NCBI GenBank assembly: GCA_002286855.1
Contig: NRSV01000088.1
Span: 1-64,000 of the forward strand
Source: Bipolaris cookei
Lineage: Eukaryota; Ascomycota; Dothideomycetes; Pleosporales; Pleosporaceae
DNA length: 64,000 nt
Direction of reading: 5' to 3'
In this document: in pieces, positions 32,581-43,632 of the stretch
Position numbering within the stretch: position 1 is the first letter of the stretch
How the letters are laid out: each line of letters opens with the position of its first letter
Made by a program: the position numbers and the translations under genes
The notes under the pieces: model-generated
Told to the model about the DNA's origin: nothing
Seen by the model: the letters and a program-made list of their open reading frames with translations, nothing else
Database searches by the model: none

Positions 32581-34231
32581 AATTTATTTACGCCCGGCGG
32601 CCGAGCCGAAAGGGCTACTAACGCTAGTCTAGCTTTACACTTCCTATGCTACGTCTTGGTCTCCTTAGCCCATATGTCTTCTTTTGCCCACTTCTTTGTA
32701 TAGCTTATTATCTAAATCAAAGCCCTTACTTGCTATCATAGCACGTTTCTTCTCTATCTACTGTTATTCCTCATCAGGTGCTCGTGGGTTAGTATTGCTG
32801 GTGGCAGACTATCTTAGAGTCGGCTTCTCCAAGAGATTCTCCAAGTGTTCAACGTCCTATCTTCGGCGGCTAAAGCGCTGTCTGCTGTTGGTTGCACGAG
32901 GCTGCTGATAAGCTTATGTTAGTATCTATGGTTTACCTAGTATTTAGTTAGATGTTAGTTTGCATCTAGTCTTCGTGTTGCTATTGCGAATCGTATCGTC
33001 GCTCGCACCGCGTCCATGTCTGGCGCCCATTTTGCGTCATCTGTCGCTGCTTTGCCGCCTAGGTAGAACGATATGTTTCCTCTACTTATCTGCGTGCATT
33101 GCAGCATCTCTATCCGCTGTGTCGTCCACTTTCGGCAACGGAACAGAAAGTGCTCCACCGTCTCTGCTGCCTGCCCGCATTCGCATTGGTCTGTCGCTGA
33201 TGCTTTAATTCGGTATCGATACGTGTTCAGCTGTGCCATGCCTGTTCTAAGCTGGGCAAGTACGCTGCTCTCTTTCCGCGAAAGCCCGTTGTAGAGTTGT
33301 CGCGTGTGCTTTCCTGGCAGTGCCGTGTCGATTCGTTTAGAGTATGCTCCCACGTCTGCTGGTATCTTCTTCGCTATGCCTTGCTTACGTGCTATGTTGT
33401 GCGTAGTTGATCGCATTCTAGGGAGCTGTGTCTGTGGCCTAGTGTTTGGCCTAGTTGCTGTCTTCGCCTCTCGCTTGGCAAGGCTTGCGAGCTCATTCTC
33501 TTCGCTTGCAGGTAGCCATAGCACTGTTAGCATGTTACCGTCTTTTCTTAGTGTTTGTACGGTTTTGTAGAACCGGCTGATGTAGCCTTGCCCCGATTGC
33601 TGGCGAGGTGCTCTGAGTGTGAGCACAGCGGCTTTGTTCCTTGTTATTAGTGCAATATTGCGAAACCTTAGCTTTGGCAGCCTGCTTAACGCTTCAGCCA
33701 TTGCTGCCAGCTCTGCCGAGTACGGGTTCTGTTCCTCTCTCTTGCCCAAAGTAACGGAGAAAGATTGTCTTTCGTTGCTTTGTATGCTGATCGCGCCTCC
33801 CATGCCGACGACTCCGTTCCGCGCCGAGCTGCTTACGGCGATGCGTACCGCCCAGTTCGGCTCGAGGCTCTGTGCCGCGTTCTCCACTACCGTCTGCACT
33901 CTCTTCTCCCATGGTGCCAGGACGCCCGGTTGGATCGTCTCCATCTGCTCCATCTCTATATCCTTCAGCGCTTCTGCCACCTGGAACAGCGGCGAGCGAT
34001 ACTGCCTTCTGAACTTTCGCATCCGCGATGTGTTTCTTCGCAGTGGGTTCGTCTCAGGCAGCGCGTGGATGTCGGTCCACAACTTGACTGCCCGCTTCCA
34101 GAACCGCTCTTGTGCACTTGGGATATGCGCCTCGGCTTCTGCCACCCATGTCGCTACCGTGCTGAACGTCCCTACGATCGCTCGTGCACCTATTCTTTGC
34201 ACCCTGTTGATAGGTCTCACAATTCAAGATA
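32581..34231 (-). mobile_element. 5'-truncated non-LTR retrotransposon (Tad1-type LINE)
   Basis: On the minus strand, the C-terminal part of a LINE polyprotein (32955-34220) is followed by a 3' untranslated region ending CCGGGCGTAAATAAATT next to the AC tract. 5' truncation is the usual outcome of LINE integration. Reverse transcriptase is missing. Confidence 0.75.
32955..34220 (-). pseudogene. LINE ORF2 C-terminus: RNase H and zinc-knuckle region
   Basis: A 421-codon frame starts in the stretch that follows the reverse transcriptase thumb (PINRVQRIGARAIVGTFSTVA, then AEAHIPSAQERFWKRAVKLW). It continues through an RNase H-like domain (GMGGAISIQSN, YSAELAAMAEALSRL, IALITRNKAAVL, TVLWLPASEENELA) and ends with a CECGQAAETVEHFLFRC knuckle and a short tail. 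The RNase H acidic residues are partly altered: ITRNKAA stands where ITD/SD-type residues are usual. With no reverse transcriptase or endonuclease the fragment cannot move by itself. The frame is otherwise open, so the insertion is fairly young or escaped RIP. Confidence 0.75.
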
Positions 34232-34412
34232 CAGTTGCTAGCGATTGCAGCTTCACCCTTACGCGCAGCTGCGCAGCATGCTTGAGCAGCCCCACCTTCC
34301 GTACATGGATTAGCGTTAGCAATTAGCTGAACATGATTGGTCAATCTCCAGTCTCACGATGACGAAACTGTTATAATGCTGCCTGCAGGGGTGAAGCTGC
34401 AATCGCTAATCA
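34232..34412. mobile_element. MITE-like inverted-repeat element, about 180 bp
   Basis: The left end contains TAGCGATTGCAGCTTCACCC (about 34239-34258) and the right end contains the same sequence inverted (GGGTGAAGCTGCAATCGCTA, about 34389-34408). A related single copy, TAGCGCTTGCAGTTTGACCC, lies at about 38777. The interior is non-coding and there is no transposase. It directly abuts the 5' truncation point of the LINE fragment. Confidence 0.55.
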
Positions 34413-34989
34413 CTGTACAGCTCAATGAAAACGGCAGTCACGTCTGGGTGAACATGGTGATTTGATAGCACATGTTTAATAGTCCTATTCTTTCGGACAG
34501 GTAGGACGATAATTCTTTCAAGCTTCTACAAGCTCTGTAGCCTGCGAGGCTTCTCATTTTTCTAATCTAGCTTATTCTCAGCTTATTCTGCAGCCGACGC
34601 ACCCCTACAACTGTTGATGTTATGCAAAGGCGATCGTACTCTTGACGGTGGTTGTTTCTCAGATGATTCATATCATGGCTAGAAGAGAAAAACAGGCTCA
34701 TTCAGAGTTGTGGTGACGCAGAAAACATTGCTGAATGCAGATTATAGGTAATCCTATCAGTAGTCGGTAAGCAAGTCGTTGTCTCGTCAGCAGTAGACAG
34801 AGTACTGGCATCATTTTGATAACAGGTGGTGTAATCGAGTGATACAAGTAATCTTCGTACGATTTGTCAGTATCGCAAAGAATAGCGTTCCAAATTGTGT
34901 ACCAGCCTTTAATAAGAGGTCTGACTATTGTCCGGGGAAATACAAAGCCATACGCTACTTCCTGAGCTTCAGTCGGCTCGTCTTTAAAC
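34413..34989. other. Intergenic, no gene seen
   Basis: This is promoter-side DNA of the next gene. ORFs are unsupported. Confidence 0.4.
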
Positions 34990-35607
34990 ATGTCAACTCT
35001 TTTGGATTCCACGTCGGCGTCTAAGTCAAGCGTTTTCAAAGACTCTGGACCGTTTGGAACGGCCTTCGTAAAGCCAGTACTGGAATTCTGGCTGAAACAT
35101 CATCCACCAAGCCAGTAAGGACTCTCCCTTCAGTATTGATATAATCCAACGATACACAGAAGATTGAGGAATCTCGTAGAGCAATTGCTTGCAGAGTTAG
35201 AGAATACTTATCCGATGGTGGATAATATAGAGCAATCTGCATCGCAGTACCCTATGCAGGAAGATGGTCAGCATCCGCACCCGCACGATCAGAGTCCTAA
35301 TGCACCAAGCTCAAGCTGCGCAAGCCAACCATCTGTGTTATCATCAGCTCTCGCAGGGTTCCGGAACCAGCATACTGGAGCGCATCTTGAACGTGCGTCT
35401 TCACCAGATACAACGGGCGGAGAGCAGGAACATTCTAGCTCAGACGAAACATATGAGCCATCAAATAGCCCAATGGACTATGAAACTCCCGTGGATCTCA
35501 GGACTGGAGTGAAATGGAGTGGCTCCTCTCCAACTGCTTGCTCAGAAATCCCTGAAGAGAGTCAGCTAGAGGCGCCTCATTGGGTCAAGCACCCGAATTT
35601 ACTTTAA
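34990..35607 (+). CDS. Hypothetical protein, two exons, 190 aa
   Basis: Exon 1 (34990-35114) starts at an ATG in context AAACATG and encodes MSTLLDSTSASKSSVFKDSG, ending at WLKHHPPSQ. A 45-nt intron (35115-35159; GTAAGG donor, ATCCAAC branch-like site, CACAG acceptor) follows, then exon 2 (35160-35607), which continues RLRNLVEQLLAELENTYPMV in frame. The N-terminal 65 residues look helical and ordered. The rest is Ser/Pro/Gln/Glu-rich and disordered. I recognise no family. Without the intron the second ORF has no ATG, which supports the spliced model. Confidence 0.5.
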
Positions 35608-36357
35608 CGGCAGTTTCTATAGGAAGATGCAGTAGATAGAGATAGGTGAAGAGATTTCGTGGAACCTACTCGCTGTAGTATCACGGCTTCGAGGCTCCAC
35701 TACTCAGGACATGACGGAGACGTAAAACACACATTTACTTTCAGGTTGCTCAGAACAACTTCTTTACTATACTCTTATTCAATGTTGTTGTATCTTCATA
35801 ATCCGTTAGAAAAAAATAACAAAATACAGCGCACTAGGTACATTAACTAGAAAGGATAGTGCGCTACGATTTGTGACTAATCAGTTGCATTAATTTTCAA
35901 TATAATTCCGATCTTGGTTCCTTTGACCCCATAATTGAGTGCAAACAGGGCCTGTGAATTCATCAGACCCTGATGGAAGTAGAGTCATGCCGACCCTACA
36001 CAACGGCACAGGTATGAAGTATTAGATACGTTTCCGAGATAAGATTACCTAGAGACATTTCCGAGTGCTTAGCACATGAATCAACTAACAATCTATTAAA
36101 ACGCCTATAGGCCTTGTATGAAAGGTTATTAGAAGCCTACTTGAAAATATAGTTGGTTATAGAAGAGATCTGGCATTTGTATCAGCTCTTTTATCCAAGG
36201 CGGTATCCGGCCTTGGTTCGGATCCTAGCCGGATGCAGGTCGGGTCAGTATCTGGGCCGTTACACTCTACTTTTGTCGAGGGTTGAGGATAGGCTCTATC
36301 CTTCGTAGGTAGTTCAGCCACTTCTTTACTCCTGTAAGCAGCTGCTACATTGATATA
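35608..36357. other. Spacer with an inverted, degraded member of a dispersed repeat
   Basis: The stretch 36,105-36,265 contains CCTATAGGCCTTGTATGAAAGG and a CCGTTACA end. These are the reverse complement of parts of the repeat found at 38,285 and 54,291. No gene is seen. Confidence 0.45.
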
Positions 36358-38109
36358 CTATGCATCGGTATTTGCGCCTCTGTCTAGGAGAAGACTGACA
36401 GTTCTGGTCCTACCATGAACAACTGCTTCATGAAGTGCCGTGTTGCCTATCATGTTCTTTGCATTGACTTCCGCACCTTTGCCTAGGAGAAGACTGACCA
36501 TTTCGACAATACCGTAATGAGCTGCTACGTGAAGCGCTGTATTGTCTTTGTTGTTCTTTGCATTGACTTCCGCACCTTTGTCTAGGAGAAGACTGACAGT
36601 TTTGACCCTACCAAGAACAACTGCTACGTAAAGCGCCGTGTTGCCTATCATGTTCTTTGCATTGACTTCCGCACCTTTGCCTAGGAGAAGACTGACCATT
36701 TCGACACTACCGTAATGAGCTGCTACGTGAAGCGCTGTATTGTCTTTGTTGTTCTTTGCATTGACTTCCGCACCTTTGTCTAGGAGAAGACTGACAGTTT
36801 TGACCCTACCAAGAACAACTGCTACGTAAAGCGCCGTGTTGCCTATCATGTTCTTTGCATTGACTTCCGCACCTTTGCCTAGGAGAAGACTGACCATTTC
36901 GACACTACCGTAATGAGCTGCTACGTGAAGCGCTGTATTGTCTTTGTTGTTCTTTGCATTGACTTCCGCACCTTTGTCTAGGAGAAGACTGACCATTTTG
37001 ACACTATCGCGCATGGCTGCTTCATGAAGCGCTGTATTGCTTTTGTTGTTCTTTGCATTGACTTCCGCACCTTTGCCTAAGAGAAGACTGACAGTTCTGG
37101 CCCTACCGCGAATGGTTGCTTCATGAAGCGCTGTATTGTCTTTGTTGTTCTTTGCATCGATGTTTGCGCCTTTGTCTAGGAGAAGACTGACAGTTTTGAC
37201 CCTACCATGAACAACTGCTACGTAAAGCGCCGTGTTGCCTATCATGTTCTTTGCATTGACTTCCGCACCTTTGCCTAGGAGAAGACTGACCATTTCGACA
37301 ATACCGTAATGAGCTGCTACGTGAAGCGCTGTATTGTCTTTGTTGTTCTTTGCATTGACTTCCGCACCTTTGTCTAGGAGAAGACTGACCATTTCGACAC
37401 TATCGCGCATGACTGCTTCATGAAGCGCTGTATTGTCATAGTTGTTCTTCGCATTGATGTTTGCGCCTTTTTCTAGAAGATGAAGGATAATTTTATTGTT
37501 GTTGGGAATAATTCCTAGGTGAAGCGCTGTGCAGCCTTCGTTGTCTGTTGCGTCGATCTTTGCGCCTCTGTCAATTAGACATTTTAGAATGTCGAAATTT
37601 CGATACATAGCTGCCTCGTGAAGCGGAGTCCTACCCCGCTTAAAGGTCTTTGCATTAACTCTTGCTCCTCTGTCCAATAAATCATTAATAATTTCCTTAA
37701 CGTTGTGAATAACTGCTTTGTGAAGCGCCGTATCGCCCCGTCCGTCCTTCGCTCTAATATTTTTCTTGGTTCCTAAAAGCAAACGCATAATGTCCTTTTC
37801 GCCCCAAGCAATAGCTTCAAACAGAGGTGTCTTGCCGTCATTGCCTTTTATGTCAATTCGGAAACCTCTAAAAACAAGTTGTTTCACTAGTTCCTTATCG
37901 CGCTCACAGCATGCTAGTTGTACAAGAGATTTCCCGTTTATTTTAGCTCGACTTCTGATACATTTTCTCTCAAGTTCCTTATTCATCTCCTTTTTATAGT
38001 CCTGAATCATAGCTGAAGGAAGAGTAAAGTTGATCTTCTTTTTGGGATTCGTGCTCCTACTTCTAGCTTTTGTAACGGCAGAAGACGTAGTGTAAGAGAA
38101 AAAACCCAA
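36358..38109 (-). CDS. Ankyrin-repeat protein with homogenised tandem repeats
   Basis: The minus-strand frame is open from 38109 (TTG) with its first ATG at 38010 (MIQDYKKEMNKEL), giving about 550 residues. The N-terminal part is basic and helical, then come about 15 ankyrin repeats of 33 residues to the stop at 36358. The first five are divergent. From about residue 250 on, repeats are nearly identical, alternating DNTALHVAAHYGxVEMVSLL and GNTALYVAVVxGRVKTVSLL, so that a two-repeat (198-bp) unit recurs. Ankyrin stacks bind proteins; no effector or NTPase domain is attached in this frame, so the partner is unknown. A TTTCTATTAG acceptor just upstream suggests a missing 5' exon. The gene is related to the ankyrin gene at 25.2-26.7 kb. 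Confidence 0.8.
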   Translation of the reverse strand: MGFFSYTTSSAVTKARSRSTNPKKKINFTLPSAMIQDYKKEMNKELERKCIRSRAKINGKSLVQLACCERDKELVKQLVFRGFRIDIKGNDGKTPLFEAIAWGEKDIMRLLLGTKKNIRAKDGRGDTALHKAVIHNVKEIINDLLDRGARVNAKTFKRGRTPLHEAAMYRNFDILKCLIDRGAKIDATDNEGCTALHLGIIPNNNKIILHLLEKGANINAKNNYDNTALHEAVMRDSVEMVSLLLDKGAEVNAKNNKDNTALHVAAHYGIVEMVSLLLGKGAEVNAKNMIGNTALYVAVVHGRVKTVSLLLDKGANIDAKNNKDNTALHEATIRGRARTVSLLLGKGAEVNAKNNKSNTALHEAAMRDSVKMVSLLLDKGAEVNAKNNKDNTALHVAAHYGSVEMVSLLLGKGAEVNAKNMIGNTALYVAVVLGRVKTVSLLLDKGAEVNAKNNKDNTALHVAAHYGSVEMVSLLLGKGAEVNAKNMIGNTALYVAVVLGRVKTVSLLLDKGAEVNAKNNKDNTALHVAAHYGIVEMVSLLLGKGAEVNAKNMIGNTALHEAVVHGRTRTVSLLLDRGANTDA

Positions 38110-38284
38110 ATGATCTAATAGAAAGTGTCAAACGGTATAGCTTCCTAAACGAAATTAATATATCCCTTGTTTGTAGAAATAAGTGGTTGTAACGATGTTA
38201 CAGCTTCATCCAGCACTGAGCCAATCCCAGAGCCGGATCGGAGTAAGTATCGGCCGCCCCTTCGTCAGCTGTCTGTTCCTGATC

Positions 38285-38488
38285 GGATCCGATTCGGACC
38301 CGACTAGGATAGGTATATATTGAGACACTTCCTGTAGCTAGCTCTGTAGACTTTTGATATCCTTTCGTACAAGGCCTATAGGTGTCTATTCGAATCAAGG
38401 CTCGTTTGATGTCCCACGCACTCCCATATGCCTCTGAGTGACACTACTGCCGATACTGATCCGAGTAGTCTTGCCTGCGCCGTTACAG
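38285..38488 (+). repeat. Dispersed repeat, copy 1
   Basis: About 204 bp, ending GCGCCGTTACAG, match 54,291-54,495 in the same orientation with only scattered, mainly C/T or A/G, differences. There is no ORF. The TGTAACGG end on the minus strand may be a terminal repeat. It is likely a non-autonomous element. Confidence 0.7.
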
Positions 38489-39650
38489 TGGTCTTCCTCG
38501 AAAGATTTGGAAACTTGGGATTATAAAGGAAGTCAAACAAATGAGAGGTTTAACGAGACGTTTTCATAGTTGTTTAATTAACTTAGTTATTACAGTTAGT
38601 CAAGTGTATATTAAACTGCGATAAGCTAGGTACTAAGCATAAGCTGCAAAGTAAGGCTCACCACATCACTACCTATGGAGCGAATAACTTATAAATAAAC
38701 TGCTAATCGGACTAAGTTCTTGACAATTAAGTCAGCACTAATAATTGTCCAGAAGCGGTTAAGTGTACTGCAGTTTTTAGCGCTTGCAGTTTGACCCCTG
38801 CACGCAGCTACGCAAAAGCTCTAAACACTCTTATCCTTCGAATTTAGCTTAGCGCCACATCTTTTCCGTAGAAAAAGACTACTCGCCCCACGGAGCCTAG
38901 TTCGGCAGAACTAGGCTCCGTGGGGCGAGTAGAGAGTAATCCATTAATTTGTAGAGCCTTAGATTAACAAATCAGATAAATATATTGAAACACATGCCGT
39001 CTATATTAGACAATGCTTTCTAACCGCGACGAGATTACTCTATTCGCGATTTTTAGTTTTAAACGCTAAATAAGGAAATCTTATTTTAGAGTCAAACCAA
39101 TTAGCCAAATGCTCGTTAAACTAAGGATTGACTTTTTTATAGTTATCGCGTAGTTTGTAACAGATCAAGTAACTATCTTAGAAAAGAATGGCAGGCCGCA
39201 CCCCAACCTGCCGGAATCGGTTACGAAGGTCGGGGGGCTCTGCAATATGATTATGCTGACACTACTGTCTTCTAACTAGATATGTGATATAAAACAGCAT
39301 CAGTAAGCTGACTATTGTTCATTGCGGAAATTGCAGCACTATGTAACTAGACTTTGGCTCTGCCTCCGAAAACGGAATACAACTAAGCTTATGTATATTG
39401 AGGAATGATTTAGCTTGCGTGAGACTATATCTGTATCTTTGCCGTACCTCCAATATAATCAGCATGATGCCATCAAGTATAATATAGGTTAGATACCCTG
39501 TACTAGCGCAGACGAAAGCAACCTCAAGTGAACGCTCGCCGATACAGGGATTCGTCGACAAACTTGAATAAAGTCATGGACTAGCTACTGCATACCTTGA
39601 CATATGCACTTATTCCGCCTCTGCTTCTGGGTGTTCGGATAAAATCTTCA
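38489..39650. other. AT-rich spacer with hairpin
   Basis: No gene is seen. Contains a single MITE-end-like copy (about 38,777) and the perfect hairpin annotated separately. Confidence 0.45.
38879..38932. repeat. Perfect 25-bp-arm hairpin with 4-nt loop
   Basis: The left arm 38879-38903 begins CTACTCGCCCCACGGAGCC. The loop is GGCA (38904-38907). The right arm 38908-38932 is its exact reverse complement. The GC-rich arms stand out in an AT-rich surrounding. There is no adjacent gene whose terminator it would obviously be (nearest coding ends are more than 700 bp away). It may be the fused ends of a transposon or a structured RNA. Confidence 0.9.
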
Positions 39651-40541
39651 ATGGCAGAGCGGCACATGACCACGCCATTCCTTCTTCATTCCAGTGCCAG
39701 AGAGTCTGAAGCTACAAAGCATGGCAAATGCAGACCCGAACCTCATGCATGTGTCGACTCAGAAGCCATGGTCGGCATGAAAGATGTCTCGGAGTTTGCT
39801 GGCATAGACTGGGAGCGTAGCTTACGAGGCCGGCTCGATGAAGTGGTTCACTATGGTTTAACCATCTTGCCGTACGAAGAGCTCTTCTATTTGGCGATAA
39901 AGGAGGCTTTCCCGAGAGCGCGGCTTATGCCGGAATTGCCAAGGTATCTAATCAGTCGACTAAGGCCTTATCTGGACACAAGATACGAACATAGCATTCT
40001 ACAGAGAAGCCGAGGTCTTTATTTTGGATACGCGGAAGCATTCTTGACAGAATTTTGCGTCGTACTAGAGAATTGTTTCGACAATATCCGACAGCAAAGT
40101 CAGAGAGACGAAGACGACAAAAGGCAGGAATCTCTATGGGTATATGCGCCAAGGCAGAGCGAGATGTCCTGCATCACACAACTTCCTCGCAGCATCACCG
40201 ACCCCATAAAGGATATCCTTACGATTTTGGACCAATGTCCCATTGTGACAAGATACGTCGTTTTCTTCGAAGATATTTTTCAGACTAGCGGAGGCGTGGC
40301 AAACGCAGGACGGACTCTTAACGTTTATGAACTAACCGAGGCATGGAGAAGAGAAGGGTACCACGAACATTTGCTGCGAAGATATGTCTGGTACAGAATG
40401 ATCAAGCACGCCCCATCTCGGCCGCGCGAGGTTAATTTCTTCGTCAGTCAGCTGTTTGATCAGCCTTGGGAAAAGCGGCTCTGGGGCCAAATAGCCAGCA
40501 GAACCGATGAGCTTGACCTTCGCATCCACTACCTGCGATAG
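39651..40541 (+). CDS. Hypothetical protein, 296 aa
   Basis: The first ATG of the open frame is at 39651 (MAERHMTTPFLLHSSARESE). After a disordered N-terminus (to about residue 60) the remainder looks like an ordered, helix-rich globular protein with balanced charges and many aromatics (ILPYEELFYLAIKEAFPRAR, YLISRLRPYLDTRYEHSI, RRYVWYRMIKHAPSRP). No signal peptide or membrane segment. Codon composition is unlike the neighbouring AT-rich DNA. No family is recognised. The frame has no stops over nearly 300 codons, which is the main evidence that it is real. Confidence 0.6.
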   Translation: MAERHMTTPFLLHSSARESEATKHGKCRPEPHACVDSEAMVGMKDVSEFAGIDWERSLRGRLDEVVHYGLTILPYEELFYLAIKEAFPRARLMPELPRYLISRLRPYLDTRYEHSILQRSRGLYFGYAEAFLTEFCVVLENCFDNIRQQSQRDEDDKRQESLWVYAPRQSEMSCITQLPRSITDPIKDILTILDQCPIVTRYVVFFEDIFQTSGGVANAGRTLNVYELTEAWRREGYHEHLLRRYVWYRMIKHAPSRPREVNFFVSQLFDQPWEKRLWGQIASRTDELDLRIHYLR

Positions 40542-42971
40542 GCCAATAGGAAGAGGGCCCGGTGGTGCTGATGGCGGACTGCGGAAGAGGTGTCTTGCGC
40601 GTCAGACCTCAGCGCACCATGAACCCTATGCATGCGCATTGTGGCGTTTCTCAGGCATAAGATGAATCGATTCAGGGCTGTAGCAGTGTAGGCAGAGGAT
40701 GAAGGACGGTAGCTTGTCGAGAAGACTCAAACCTCGATTCCTCCTCTAGCATGCGATGCGGATGGGGCTGCGTTCTTTAGCCATCACCCCCACGAGCTTA
40801 TTTCGTGTTCTTAATGATAAAAAATACTGCTGCAGGCGCTCTGCAAATGCTTGCAGGTTGTTTGGAACGGTACAAAGTCCAGAAAGCCGTGACTTCCAGG
40901 GTACGACCTGGGCAAATCAAGCGCGGGCATCCAACTTGGATGAAAAATCTTGGCATATTATGACGTTTTCTTTATTAGGTTCTGACTCGGTACAGCTCTG
41001 CAAGCTGCGAGTAGCCACCCTCGGTTACTAGCGCCGGGGACAAGACACTGTCACTTGCACCGGCACCGGCACCTGATCGTATCCGCGGAATCCGCGGACT
41101 CCGCATCCATTCGCGCCTAGGGTGCGAGATCTTGGCGTTATGATGCAAAAAGCTCGCAACGGGGACCAGGGGCTGGGGACAATATACTTAGTGTGGGTCA
41201 GCATGGTACGATTAGGGGAGGCCCGTAAGCATTTTGGAGGACCACACGGCACAGTACGAGGCTACGCCACAGCGACGACGCCGCAATTTTTCAGTGCTTG
41301 CTGGTAAGCAGCTTACACCCTATTGAGCGGGGAGGTTTGCCGGTCCATTTATGGACAACGAGCTGCCTGTTACGACTGCCGTGCCACACTTCACCGTAAC
41401 GTGCCGTGTTGGTAAGTACGTACGGATCCCTGTACATAGTCTGCTGTCGTGTCGATGGGGATAATAGGTCCCGAGGGCATCCCATCAGCCTTTCGACTGC
41501 GGGCATTGGCAGGAGCTTGCGTGAATCCGCGCCTGCATACGCGACTGCCTGTGCACAGCGATCGAAAGAACGCGAGTCCTTCGCCTATGGGCGTAACCAC
41601 CGTGCAACCCTAGATAATCAGTCCATGCAGTACGGGCTACTGCATGTAGCATCAGGCGGCAATGTCGCTCGCTGCAAACATAATGCTGAGCACTTAACAC
41701 TTGGTTGTGAACCACGTCGAGTATACTGCAGTGACGACTTCACGCATGCAGTATGATCCAACTAGATACTGGGCCATAGGTTTGTGCATAGATGGCTTTG
41801 TCCAGTGCGGCCTACTGCCTCAAGGACAGACGCCAAAATAATGTTGGAAGCTTGCATCCGCTCTCTTGCGACGTAACAAATCTGTGATCGCTAAATGATC
41901 TGTTCACATCAGCTGACCACTGGTGCAAGCAGATGTAATTATATCTGAAGTTTTGGAGCCGAAAAAAATTCATTCTAGCCTATTGCTAGCATGGTGGTAG
42001 ACGCACTTCCTCTCATACTACCGCGCACGACGCAAGAAAATCCTTGCAGCTCATACGTCCATCGCACTGATCAGAAACTGATGTCACCTAATCTTCTTAG
42101 AACACTTAATTCCGTATCGAGTCTCTTTGCTGTTTAAGCTACACCATGTTTAGGTAGTACATAGAAGTAGGCTTCATTGTGGATACAGCCCATGTCATTG
42201 CACACTTCGAAATTTGACTGAGTGTCATCACTACTCAGTGAGCGCGACTTGGTACTGTGCTCACTAAAACCAGCCGGCGGCTAGTAGCGCAGGATGGATA
42301 TTCGGACGCCTGCCACTAGGTGTGCGCTCTGTACACTATGTACAACCATGGCGCACTGCTCTATGTGAATTGTTCCTATTACATAGATCAAACAAGCTAA
42401 TAGAACCACCAATCACAAGACAGAGAAGTATACTCTATGCCATCCATACTAACAAGTTACATGTTTCCCAAGCAATGCGGTAGCTGATCTCGCGTCCCAG
42501 CTTCGCCTCTATTATTGCTCGTGGCTAACATAGCAATAACAACTGTGTGAATCTGACATATGTACCTAATTAGCTTGCTTTGTGACATCAACATGGGCGC
42601 GACTGCTCACCCTTAGTCGAAACCAGTGCAACTAGTAATGCAGATCATCGTGGCCACAGACACCATTACACCTAAGCGGCCCAGTCTCGCTGGAAATTAG
42701 CTAGAATCATCATTACACGGCGAAGGATGATGAGGTCATCGGTTTCTCTATAACTTTTTTGTGGGTGAGATATTAGCCTAGCGTTCTTTTGCGACGAAAG
42801 GACGTTGAGACACGGCGAGATAGAGCATTGGAAGATAGCGTAGTGGCATGAGCCCTCATAACCGTTTTCGCCCTATTTTTGGTCGTGCATATATTCCTAT
42901 ATAACTCGCTGTCTGCTGTGTAACTTAAATGCACCTTTGTACCATTCAACTAGTCTCGCGCAGCAGCCATT
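40542..42971. other. 2.4-kb gene-poor stretch
   Basis: Short frames occur on both strands around 41.0-41.8 kb, without domain signatures or splice support. A small GC-rich run of CGGCACCGGCACC lies near 41,060. Nothing else is identifiable. Confidence 0.4.
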
Positions 42972-43632
42972 ATGAAGCTCATCAATTTGGTTGCTACAGC
43001 ACTACCACTACTTGCCGCTTCTCATCCGCTATCCAGCCCCAAGACGGAGTCAAGCAATGTCTGGATTGGCTTGGACTTGAAACAATGTGTCATCGATGCC
43101 AGTACCAAACCCCTTTCAAAGTACGTTGAAACTTCACACAATTGAACTAGTCTCCTGACACCGATAGTTTGGTAGCTCAGCAAGATACAGCTCGGGCAGT
43201 CATAGCAGCCTACAACACCTGGGACATCGACGACATCATGGCCTATCGATCACCTGATTGCAAACATCGCGTGTTACCTGCCTCTATGAACCGGGCCCCG
43301 AGGAGTAACGCCGAATACCAGGCGTACTTAAGCGAAATCATGCATCTGTACTCGAACTTTACAGTCAGTGCAAACTATCGCCTCGATTTTGTCAAGACTA
43401 ACAGCTCCAGGTCACTGTGAAGGAGGAAATACATGATGCTGCAGCCCGAAAATGTATTATACACGCGACTAGTAGAGCGGAAACGAAGATTGGGCCCTAC
43501 ACGAACGAGTATGCGTTGATTCTGACCTTTACAGAAGACGGTAGGGAAGTGATCAAGTTTGACGAGTTTGTCGACTCAGCGTACTCTGAGCAGTTTGTCT
43601 CAGCATTAGCAAAGGAGGGGTTGTCCCAGTAA
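42972..43632 (+). CDS. Secreted SnoaL/NTF2-like protein, three exons, 188 aa
   Basis: Exon 1 (42972-43120) encodes a signal peptide, MKLINLVATALPLLAASHPL. Intron 1 (43121-43167; GTACGT donor, CTGAC branch, GATAG acceptor) and intron 2 (43364-43410; GTCAGT donor, GACTAAC branch, CCAG acceptor) are both 47 nt. Exons 2 (43168-43363) and 3 (43411-43632) join in frame as LYSNFT followed by VTVKEEIHDAAARK. The mature protein has the alternating helix-strand layout of the SnoaL-like fold: VIAAYNTWDIDDIMAYRSPDC, NAEYQAYLSEIMHLY, KCIIHATSRAETKIG, YALILTFTEDGREVIKFDEF. This fold hosts varied isomerases and hydratases as well as non-enzymatic binders. The substrate is unknown. The cytochrome P450 gene lies 2.6 kb downstream on the same strand. 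Confidence 0.8.

Noticed and set aside
33619..34326. 235-codon plus-strand ORF over the LINE
   Set aside because: It is antisense to the LINE RNase H frame and has no recognisable domain.
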